Positions 27,436 through 33,513 of a stretch of 64,000 nucleotides of DNA are shown here, in pieces (position 1 is the stretch's first letter; the number at the start of each line of letters is the position of its first letter). The notes beneath the pieces were generated by a model. That model was not told the DNA's origin. It searched no databases and worked only from the letters and a program-made list of their open reading frames with translations. A program made the position numbers and the translations under genes. Origin of the DNA: Nitrospirota bacterium (GTDB taxonomy: Bacteria; Nitrospirota; Thermodesulfovibrionia; Thermodesulfovibrionales; UBA1546). The stretch spans positions 1-64,000 of the forward strand of contig WPIF01000012.1 of the NCBI GenBank assembly GCA_009773185.1. Direction: 5' to 3'.

Positions 27436-27781
27436 AGATAAAGTCATCAGCGGTATGCTCCGTGACGAACTAAAGCGGTGTCAGGAGATGCTCTACAGCC
27501 TTGAGAAGTCTGTATCTGAGCTTCCGAGAGGTGTGATAAATGAACGGGAAAAACGATTCAAGGACAAGGTCTATTTCTACCCCTACCTGAAATACCGTGA
27601 AGGGGACAAGGTTGTAAACAAACACATATCAAGAGAGGAAGTGCAGGCGATATCAAAAAAACTTATGATGAGGAAAAAATACGAAAAGGAGATACAGTCG
27701 TATAGGAAAAAGATTGCCTATTTGAGTAAGATTCTTCGTGATAGAAAAAGGCGAAGCCATGCAGATCGCGGTCAAAAATAA
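27419..27781 (+). CDS. Small coiled-coil partner of a nucleotidyltransferase
   Basis: 120 aa, basic, mostly helical. An N-terminal helix (ELKRCQEMLYSLEKSVSELP) and a C-terminal coiled coil (MMRKKYEKEIQSYRKKIAYLSKIL) flank a short beta part (KVYFYPYLKYREGDKVVNKHI). The YxxLxYREGxKV pattern recalls small DUF6788-like proteins found next to nucleotidyltransferase-fold genes. The name is from memory and uncertain. It overlaps the next gene by 23 bp, so the pair is coupled. It may be an antitoxin-like or nucleic-acid-binding partner. Confidence 0.65.
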   Translation: MKVVEKDKVISGMLRDELKRCQEMLYSLEKSVSELPRGVINEREKRFKDKVYFYPYLKYREGDKVVNKHISREEVQAISKKLMMRKKYEKEIQSYRKKIAYLSKILRDRKRRSHADRGQK

Positions 27782-28439
27782 AGACATTTTTCCTGTCGAG
27801 ATTCGGGAGCTTTTGCATGACTTCTACTCAGCAGGCTTTTTTGAAGAATCCATGCTTATCGGAAGCTGGGTAATGCCTTTATATCAAGAAGCATTTGGCA
27901 TAAATTATACCCTTCGCACGCTGGATATTGATTTTGCAGTTAAGTTCGTTTATTTCGACAGGCATAAAAAGATAGACCTTGAGAAAGTCATCACTGACCT
28001 TGGGTACATCCCTGTAATGATGCAGTCGGGCATTCGCAGGTTTACACGTGAAAATTTCACAATTGAATTCGTTGTTCAACGGAAGGGCGGAAGAGATGAC
28101 GAAGTTATCCAAATCAGTAAATGGAATATCACAGCCTCACCTCTCCCTTTCGTTGAGATCCTTCTGGGCTTTCCTTTTATTGCAGACTTCGGAGAATTCA
28201 AAGTGAGGGCGCCGCTGTCTGAAGCTTTCTTTGTACATAAACTAATTACAGCACAGAGAAGACCTGGCGAAAGCAAAAAAGACAAAGACCTTGAGCAGTG
28301 TTCTATCATTGCACAACAGCTTGACTTAGGGCGGTTAAAGACAGTTGTCGAATCATTGAATATCAGCAAGAAGACACAGAAATCGCTGCGCGCTTCCTGT
28401 GAAGTGATTGACTTTCCACCACAGAAGCTGGGATTGTAG
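27759..28439 (+). CDS. Nucleotidyltransferase-fold protein (GSU2403/NTP_transf_8-like)
   Basis: 226 aa from the ATG at 27759 (a GTG at 27738 is also possible). It has the minimal NTase signature: G35-S36-W followed by the metal pair D56-I-D58 in TLDIDFAV. Further features are the EFVVQRK strand, FPFIADFGEFKVRAPLSEAFFVHKL, and a C-terminal VIDFPPQKLGL. The pattern fits the GSU2403 family (PF12281), related in fold to AbiEii/MenT toxins. Together with the coiled-coil gene it may form a toxin-antitoxin or defence module. The activity is not established. Confidence 0.72.
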   Translation: MQIAVKNKDIFPVEIRELLHDFYSAGFFEESMLIGSWVMPLYQEAFGINYTLRTLDIDFAVKFVYFDRHKKIDLEKVITDLGYIPVMMQSGIRRFTRENFTIEFVVQRKGGRDDEVIQISKWNITASPLPFVEILLGFPFIADFGEFKVRAPLSEAFFVHKLITAQRRPGESKKDKDLEQCSIIAQQLDLGRLKTVVESLNISKKTQKSLRASCEVIDFPPQKLGL

Positions 28440-28456
28440 TGATTGTGTGGTGGAAA
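28413..28456. promoter_or_regulatory. Palindrome at the right border of the nucleotidyltransferase module
   Basis: Perfect 11-bp arms TTTCCACCACA (28413-28423) and TGTGGTGGAAA (28446-28456) around the stop codon of the nucleotidyltransferase. The arms share TTTCCACCAC with the palindrome at 27391-27435. It lacks a T run on the + strand, so it is not a classical terminator. Confidence 0.72.
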
Positions 28457-28491
28457 CTTAAAGGATAAAAATCACAAAACTGAGGGTTTAG

Positions 28492-28629
28492 ATGAAAGAA
28501 TTTTTTGCCCATAGCGTTGAAGGGAAGCCAAAGAGCGAATTGCAGGGGCGACAACTGCTTAAACTGATTGAACGGTTTTTACGGTTTGAACGGTTAAAAA
28601 ATGCGGGGTTGTGGCATGAGGTGGGTTGA
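28492..28629 (+). pseudogene. Decayed Cas3'' (HD nuclease) N-terminus
   Basis: A 45-codon frame encodes MKEFFAHSVEGKPKSELQ and then NAGLWHEVG before TGA. AHSVEGKPxSEWQ is the N-terminal hallmark of Cas3 HD domains of type I-C/I-U systems, and AGLWHDLGK is the HD motif. The segment between them is shortened and the rest of the gene is gone. Together with the lone CRISPR repeat at 30246-30277 it marks a former CRISPR-Cas locus. Confidence 0.75.
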
Positions 28630-28714
28630 AGAAAAATGTATATAAGAATAAAATAAGCGAGCATGTATTGAAAAATTAAGGCAGAAAGTTACCTGATAAG
28701 TAAGTAAAAAATTT

Positions 28715-28849
28715 ATGGGCCAGAGAATAGTAAATAAAAAATTTAACAGCGTCAATTTTGACTTTGAGAAAAAACTTCGGCAGGCCGTTGCTGTGCGTGA
28801 TGCCTTGTTGCTGAAGTTGATGAGTGGGGAAGTGATGGTAGAAAACTAA
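28715..28849 (+). pseudogene. HsdS C-terminal fragment (type I restriction)
   Basis: 44 codons ending VRDALLLKLMSGEVMVEN. This matches the usual C-terminal end of type I restriction specificity subunits (LRDTLLPKLMSGEVRV). The start region (MGQRIVNKKF) is not from HsdS, so it is a fused scrap. No hsdM or hsdR is present. Confidence 0.7.
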
Positions 28850-28852
28850 ACA

Positions 28853-29023
28853 ATGCACAACAAAAATGATCTCATCCCCTCTCACGGCGGATACCGCAAT
28901 CTGAAATCCTATCAGACAGCGGAGTTTGTCTATGACATGACTGTGGTGTTTTGTGACCGTTTTATTGACAAGCGATCGCGCACGCATGATCAAATGGTGC
29001 AGGCGGCACGGACGCAAACATAA
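28853..29023 (+). pseudogene. Four-helix-bundle suffix protein, N-terminal fragment
   Basis: 56 codons reading LIPSHGGYRNLKSYQTAEFVYDMTVVFCDRF and ending DQMVQAARTQT. This is the beginning of the 23S-IVP-related four-helix-bundle suffix family, which normally continues SGxQNIAEG for another 100 or more residues. The gene breaks off directly after QAAR. The fic gene begins 17 bp later, so the truncation point marks a junction. Confidence 0.75.
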
Positions 29024-29040
29024 ACATTGAGGCTAATTAG

Positions 29041-30096
29041 ATGGCATTTAAACCCAAATATACAATAAGCGATAGGATACTGAATAATATTGCCGTTATT
29101 GTCTCAGCCCGTGAGATTATCGAGCAGTCACACCTTGTGCCGAAATGGGAGACGAAGCTGAGGCAGAAGGCTCTCATGCGAAATACCCATTCATCAACTG
29201 CCATTGAAGGCAATAAATTGACTCTTGAGCAAGTTGAGGCTTTAGCCAAAGGTAAGGACGTTATCGCAACAAATAAAGACAAACAGGAAGTTCTTAATTA
29301 CCTTGAAGCGCTAGATAAACTTCCTCATCTTGCAAAAAAGGGCAATATTAAGACGGCAGATCTTCTTTCCATGCACAGGCTTATCACAAAAAAGACATTG
29401 CAGCATGAAAAGGACTCCGGGGCATTTCGCAACAGACAGGTATTTGTCGGACGCAGGGTTATTGACGGCACCGGTATTCATGAGGTAGTTGAATACATGC
29501 CGCCGCCGACAAAAAAAGTACCTGACCTTGTAATGGATTTTATCGCCTGGCTTAATACAGAGAAAACATGGGAAATTAATCCCGTTATCCTTGCCGGAAT
29601 AGTCCATTATGAGATCGCCCGCATTCATCCATTTATTGACGGCAACGGCAGGACAGCGAGACTTTTAGCCACGATGATTCTTTATTTAAGCGGCTTTGAT
29701 CACAGGCGCATATTTGCCCTCGACGACTTTTATGACAGAGACAGAAAGGCGTATTATGCAGCATTGAAGACAGCACAAAACAGCAATGATGATACAACAC
29801 AGTGGCTGGAATATTTCACTGCAGGTGTAGCATTGTCAGTTACAGAGGTCAAAGACGCCATAACTAAGATGGGAATTATGGGAAAGAAGGCAGTCAAGTC
29901 CCAGATCGCATTAACCGCGAGACAGATGAAAATAGTCGAGTATATTAATATGAATGGCAAGGTTACAAACAAAAATCTCCAAGCGCTTTTCGGCATTTCA
30001 TCACAGGCAGTGCATAAGGAATTGGTAAAGCTTGTTGATATTAAAGTTATAAAGCCTGTCGGGCAAGGCAGGTCCCTCCATTATATCCTCGTATAA
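29041..30096 (+). CDS. Fic-family AMP-transferase with winged helix
   Basis: Predicted AMPylator or de-AMPylator of protein Ser/Thr/Tyr side chains. The N-terminal inhibitory helix motif is SSTAIEGN (residues 51-58), whose Glu can block ATP and keep the enzyme auto-inhibited. The Fic core is HPFIDGNGRTAR with H196 the catalytic His. The C-terminal winged helix (about 295-351, MKIVEYINMNGKVTNKNLQ) probably binds DNA. Full length at 351 aa and apparently intact. A tandem repeat begins directly after its stop. Confidence 0.92.
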   Translation: MAFKPKYTISDRILNNIAVIVSAREIIEQSHLVPKWETKLRQKALMRNTHSSTAIEGNKLTLEQVEALAKGKDVIATNKDKQEVLNYLEALDKLPHLAKKGNIKTADLLSMHRLITKKTLQHEKDSGAFRNRQVFVGRRVIDGTGIHEVVEYMPPPTKKVPDLVMDFIAWLNTEKTWEINPVILAGIVHYEIARIHPFIDGNGRTARLLATMILYLSGFDHRRIFALDDFYDRDRKAYYAALKTAQNSNDDTTQWLEYFTAGVALSVTEVKDAITKMGIMGKKAVKSQIALTARQMKIVEYINMNGKVTNKNLQALFGISSQAVHKELVKLVDIKVIKPVGQGRSLHYILV

Positions 30097-30216
30097 TTGG
30101 TTGATGATTTGATTGATGATTTGATTGATGATTTGATTGATGATTTGATTGATGATTTGATTGATGATTTGATTGATGATTTGATTGATGATTAGGTTGA
30201 TGATTAGGTTGATGAT
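30097..30216. repeat. 12-bp tandem repeat, 10 units
   Basis: Ten units of TTGATTGATGAT. The first unit is TTGGTTGATGAT and the last two are TAGGTTGATGAT; the middle seven are identical. The array starts at the base after the fic stop codon. The minus strand reads as a meaningless NHQS peptide repeat. It is a likely slipped-strand, length-variable locus. Confidence 0.95.
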
Positions 30217-30245
30217 TATTTAATTTAGTAAGTTGTAGTTTAACT

Positions 30246-30277
30246 GTCGCGCCCCGCGTGGGCACGTGGATTGAAAC
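30246..30277 (+). CRISPR. Solitary type I-C-like CRISPR repeat
   Basis: One 32-bp unit with the type I-C consensus: it begins GTCGCGCCCC, has the internal GTGGGCACG, and ends with the diagnostic CGTGGATTGAAAC. No second repeat or spacer follows. The adjacent cas3'' scrap supports a decayed array rather than chance. Confidence 0.85.
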
Positions 30278-30292
30278 CACGTCGGACGCTTA

Positions 30293-30345
30293 TTGACAAG
30301 GCTTTCCCATTTCCTTACTATATAGGTAAGGAAGTAATTCCTTAC
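30293..30345 (+). promoter_or_regulatory. vapBC promoter and operator
   Basis: TTGACA (30293-30298), a 17-bp spacer and TACTAT (30316-30321). The -10 is covered by the inverted repeat TTCCTTAC (30311-30318)/GTAAGGAA (30326-30333), and a third half-site TTCCTTAC follows at 30338-30345. AAGGAGGTG comes next. This is the layout expected for autoregulation by the AbrB-type antitoxin. Confidence 0.8.
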
Positions 30346-30361
30346 AAGGAGGTGTTCGCAG

Positions 30362-30589
30362 ATGCTTACTGCAAAGGTCACATCTAAAGGACAGATAACT
30401 ATCCCCAAAGAAGTGAGGGATAAGCTTGGCATTCAGCCGGGGGAAAACCTCGGTTTTGAGAGGGAAGGAGGCGTATTTTATATCAGGAAGACTCTGAAGA
30501 AATCTCCATTTGACAGGTGGGTCGGCAGGCTTAAGGCGCGCAGAGGGCACAAGACTGATGAAATAATTGATGATTTGAGGGGGAGATGA
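30362..30589 (+). CDS. vapB: AbrB-type antitoxin (VapB-like)
   Basis: 75 aa with an N-terminal SpoVT-AbrB DNA-binding fold (MLTAKVTSKGQITIPKEVRDKLGI, PGENLGF) and a C-terminal tail (FDRWVGRLKARRGHKTDEIIDDLRGR) that should wrap the toxin. Its strong ribosome site AAGGAGGTG and the triple half-site operator upstream suggest autoregulation. The stop overlaps the toxin start by 4 bp. Confidence 0.92.
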   Translation: MLTAKVTSKGQITIPKEVRDKLGIQPGENLGFEREGGVFYIRKTLKKSPFDRWVGRLKARRGHKTDEIIDDLRGR

Positions 30590-31053
30590 TAACTGCGGTT
30601 GATACCAATGTCCTGCTTGATATACTTATCCCTGATGAAAGTCATTTTCAAAAGTCTAAAGGGCTGCTGGACGAACATGTGCAGAAAGGGCAACTGATTG
30701 TATGTGAGATTGTATATGCTGAACTTGCCTCGCAGTTTTCATCCGAAAAAGAATTAAAAGAATTTCTTTCGGACACCGGCATCAGGCTTGTACATTCTAC
30801 GGTGGAAATACTGTGCATGGCTGGCGAGCGGTGGAAAGTTTATGCAAAAAATAAAAAACAGGCTTTGCAGTGCCCGCAGTGCGGGGCAAGCGCGAGTATT
30901 ACCTGCCATAAATGTCATTCTCCCATCACAGTAAGGCAGCATATTCTTGGCGATTTTATCATAGGCGCTCACGCCCTTCAACATGCTGAACTGCTTCTTT
31001 CACGGGACCGGGGGTTTTACAGGACATATTTTAAAGATTTAAAAGTTGTTTGA
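30586..31053 (+). CDS. vapC: VapC-like PIN toxin with zinc-ribbon insert
   Basis: PIN-domain ribonuclease, the expected toxin partner. Acidic residues appear at D6 (AVDTNVLLD), in YAELAS and in the SRDRGFYRTYF end. Between the PIN halves lies a four-Cys unit, C96-x2-C99-x7-C107-x2-C110, a likely zinc ribbon not found in ordinary VapC. Then RQHILGDFIIGAHA resumes the PIN fold. At 155 aa it is longer than typical (about 130). The insert may help bind RNA or the antitoxin. Confidence 0.88.
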   Translation: MITAVDTNVLLDILIPDESHFQKSKGLLDEHVQKGQLIVCEIVYAELASQFSSEKELKEFLSDTGIRLVHSTVEILCMAGERWKVYAKNKKQALQCPQCGASASITCHKCHSPITVRQHILGDFIIGAHALQHAELLLSRDRGFYRTYFKDLKVV

Positions 31054-31106
31054 AAATAGCCTGTCTATGCGAAAGATAGAATCAGCAATATGCCCTTCAA
31101 ACCCTT

Positions 31107-31112
31107 TATAAT
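31107..31112 (+). promoter_or_regulatory. TATAAT box 5 nt before the tsaD start
   Basis: Perfect -10 hexamer with only 5 nt to the ATG at 31118 and no ribosome site between, so a leaderless transcript is likely. Confidence 0.55.
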
Positions 31113-31117
31113 ATCCC

Positions 31118-32113
31118 ATGCTCATACTCGGAATAGACACATCGTGCGACGATACCGCGGCCTCGGTTGTGGAAGATGGAGTAAAAATAATCTCCAATAT
31201 CGTATCGAGCCAGACAGACATACACACGAAATACGGAGGCATAGTCCCTGAGCTTGCATCACGCAGGCATATAGAGATGATATGGCCTGTTGTGGATGAG
31301 GCATTGAAGTCTGCGGGCATAAAATTCGAAGGCCTCTCTGCAATAGCTGTTTGCCATGGCCCCGGATTAATCGGCTCTCTGCTTGTGGGATGCTCTTTTG
31401 CAAAGGCCTTATGCTTTTCTAAAAATATCCCTCTGGTTGCAGTTAACCATCTTGAAGGCCATGTCTTTTCAGCTTTTCTTGAAGATCCGCGTCCTGAGTT
31501 CCCGTTCATATCGCTGGTGGCATCAGGAGGGCATACAAGCCTTTATCGTGTGGACGGCTTTGGAAGATATACGGAACTCGGCAGGACAAGGGATGACGCT
31601 GCAGGCGAGGCTTATGACAAGGTCTCAAAGCTTCTCGGCCTTGGTTATCCCGGAGGGCCTGTTATAGATAAGCTCGCATCTGAAGGCAATCCCGGTGCAA
31701 TAGATTTTCCACGCGCATATCTGCCTGAAAGTTTTGATTTCAGCTTCAGCGGAGTGAAAACAGCAGTGCTTCATTACGTGAGGGCAGCTATCAGCTCTCA
31801 GCCATCAGCTCTCAGCGACATTGCCGCATCATTTCAGGCATGTGTTATAGATGTCCTGGTGAGAAAAACAGAATGGGCGATAAGAAAAGAAGGCATAAGA
31901 CGGGTGACTCTATCAGGCGGTGTCTCCGCAAACAGTGAACTCAGGAGAAGGATGAAAAAAATGGGAGAAGAAAGAGATGTTGAGATATTTATTCCTTCTG
32001 TTTCTTTATGCACTGATAATGCTGCAATGATTGCAGCAGCAGGTTTTCATTATTTTAATGCCGGCAGACTTGCAGGGATGGACTTGAACCCAAAGGCGTA
32101 TCTGCCGCTCTAA
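31118..32113 (+). CDS. tsaD: tRNA threonylcarbamoyltransferase TsaD
   Basis: Transfers the threonylcarbamoyl group to A37 of ANN-decoding tRNAs, working with TsaB and TsaE. ASKHA fold: LGIDTSCDDTAASVV (residues 3-17), the metal HxEGH-type pair (NHLEGHVFSA near 110), VASGGHTSL, GEAYDKVSKLLGLGYPGGP, and LSGGVSANSELR. Length 331 aa is normal. A TATCAGCT-type repeat tract encodes residues RAAISSQPSALS at about 224-234, in a variable loop before DIAASFQ. Confidence 0.96.
   Translation: MLILGIDTSCDDTAASVVEDGVKIISNIVSSQTDIHTKYGGIVPELASRRHIEMIWPVVDEALKSAGIKFEGLSAIAVCHGPGLIGSLLVGCSFAKALCFSKNIPLVAVNHLEGHVFSAFLEDPRPEFPFISLVASGGHTSLYRVDGFGRYTELGRTRDDAAGEAYDKVSKLLGLGYPGGPVIDKLASEGNPGAIDFPRAYLPESFDFSFSGVKTAVLHYVRAAISSQPSALSDIAASFQACVIDVLVRKTEWAIRKEGIRRVTLSGGVSANSELRRRMKKMGEERDVEIFIPSVSLCTDNAAMIAAAGFHYFNAGRLAGMDLNPKAYLPL
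31785..31816. repeat. TATCAGCT-type repeat tract inside tsaD
   Basis: The sequence CAGCTATCAGCTCTCAGC and its continuation lie in frame within tsaD, in the same style as the intergenic tracts. It adds a Ser/Ala-rich loop without breaking the reading frame. Confidence 0.8.
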
Positions 32114-32130
32114 CGCTATATCCTGCCTTC

Positions 32131-32895
32131 CTATGCCTGTCTTTTCCTGAAAACCAAAAGCCCAATAATCGCGCTCATAAACATCAATATACTTATCCCC
32201 TGAGAAATTGAGATATTGCCGATAAAAAATCCTCTTGCCTCGTCTCCCCTGAAGAATTCTACTGTAAATCTTATAACAGAATAAGTGAGAAGGTATGTCC
32301 AGAAGAGCTGGCCTTTGAAGGACTGATGTTTTCTTAATGCAATAAGTACGAGAAAATTTATAAACTCGCCTGCTGATTCATACAGCTGAGCCGGGTGCAG
32401 GGGTATGCCTGTCGGCGCAAGGCATTCGGGGTCTGAAAAGGTTACTGCCAGCGGATGCCCCTCTGCATGTTTTCCGTAGCAGCATCCTGCTGTGAAGCAC
32501 CCGAGCCTTCCGATTGCATGGGCAATTGCCAGTGAGGGTGCAAAGATATCTGCGGTGTTCCAGAGGTCAAGGCCTTTTTCCCTTATGAACCAGATGGCAG
32601 TCGGGATTGCCAATATTACCCCTCCGTAAAAGACAAGCCCGCCTTCCCATATCTTGAATATGTCCAGTGGATGTTTAAGATAATGGCCCGAGTTTACGAA
32701 CACGAAGAAAAGCCTTGAGCCAATAATTGCGGCAAGCAGCACATAAAAGCCGAGGTCAACGATTTTATCGGGCTCAATAAGCTGTTTTTTTGCCTGTTTA
32801 ACAGCGAGCGCAAGCCCAAGGAGAAAACCGGATGCAATCATAACGCCATAGGTGTGTATAGTTAACGGCCCTATCTTAATCAGTATCGGATGCAT
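32131..32895 (-). CDS. lgt: Prolipoprotein diacylglyceryl transferase Lgt
   Basis: Transfers diacylglycerol from phosphatidylglycerol to the lipobox Cys, the first step in lipoprotein maturation at the inner membrane. About seven membrane helices are visible in 254 aa. Signatures are IHTYGVMIASGF, GGLVFYGG and the Lgt motif AIGRLGCFTAGCCYGK. HPAQLYES is also typical. It is followed upstream by lspA across a palindromic element, so the two lipoprotein enzymes are neighbours. Confidence 0.96.
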   Translation of the reverse strand: MHPILIKIGPLTIHTYGVMIASGFLLGLALAVKQAKKQLIEPDKIVDLGFYVLLAAIIGSRLFFVFVNSGHYLKHPLDIFKIWEGGLVFYGGVILAIPTAIWFIREKGLDLWNTADIFAPSLAIAHAIGRLGCFTAGCCYGKHAEGHPLAVTFSDPECLAPTGIPLHPAQLYESAGEFINFLVLIALRKHQSFKGQLFWTYLLTYSVIRFTVEFFRGDEARGFFIGNISISQGISILMFMSAIIGLLVFRKRQA

Positions 32896-32920
32896 CTAAT
32901 GTCCTTCTTTAAAATAAGAC

Positions 32921-33070
32921 AAAATAGGAGGGGATAGTCCCTTCGCTCATTCTCGCTCGTCCGCCTGAGGCGGACAAGCTCCGCGGTATTTTGCCTCTTT
33001 ATTTTTTTATTAAGTGGCTGTCTGAATATCGGCAAAATAAAACCGCTCAAAGACTATCCCCTCCTATTTT
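32921..33070. repeat. Palindromic element with 19-bp terminal inverted repeats (copy B)
   Basis: Perfect ends AAAATAGGAGGGGATAGTC (32921-32939) and its complement (33052-33070). Inside are the hairpin GTCCGCC-tga-GGCGGAC and the pair TATTTTGCC/GGCAAAATA. The right end overlaps the lspA stop codon, so the element may form the 3' end of lspA. It shares blocks with the element at 6441-6570. Confidence 0.82.
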
Positions 33071-33513
33071 TGGCGTTTATCCTTTGAAAACAATTTTATA
33101 AAAATCAGCCCAATCCCGATTGTGAGCGCTGAATCTGCAACATTGAATGCAGGCCAGTGCAGCCTGCCGGCAAAGACGTCTATAAAATCTACAACAGAAC
33201 CGCGGAAAACCCTGTCAAGCAGATTGCCGGTTGCGCCTCCGAGGACAAGGGAGAGGCTGAAGCGGTCTTCCCTGCCTTTTATGAGCATGTAGAAAATAAA
33301 TGCGATCGCTGCTAAGGATATTATGATGAATATATTGTTTCCGAGGCCTCTGAACATGCCAAAGGCAGAACCGGTGTTCCTTACATTTATGAGGTTAAGA
33401 AAGGGCAGTATCTCTATGGTACTGAACGGGCTTATGAAATTATTTACAAGATATTTTGTTGCCTGGTCGAGAATGACTGTCAGAAGCGCCAGTGCAATAT
33501 ATAACTTTTTCAT
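33064..33513 (-). CDS. lspA: Lipoprotein signal peptidase LspA
   Basis: Aspartyl peptidase that removes the signal peptide of diacylated lipoproteins in the inner membrane. Four membrane helices in 149 aa. Catalytic Asp residues are in NLLDRVFRG-VVDFID and FNVADSALTIG; DQATKYLV and VRNTGSAFGMF are also typical. The start overlaps the ileS stop (ATGA), so it is coupled. The last codons lie within the palindromic element. Confidence 0.96.
   Translation of the reverse strand: MKKLYIALALLTVILDQATKYLVNNFISPFSTIEILPFLNLINVRNTGSAFGMFRGLGNNIFIIISLAAIAFIFYMLIKGREDRFSLSLVLGGATGNLLDRVFRGSVVDFIDVFAGRLHWPAFNVADSALTIGIGLIFIKLFSKDKRQK

Noticed and set aside
30047-30432. Minus-strand frames with NHQS repeats and QSTCPRGAR text
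   Set aside because: They are translations of the 12-bp tandem array and of the CRISPR repeat, a familiar annotation artefact, not genes.
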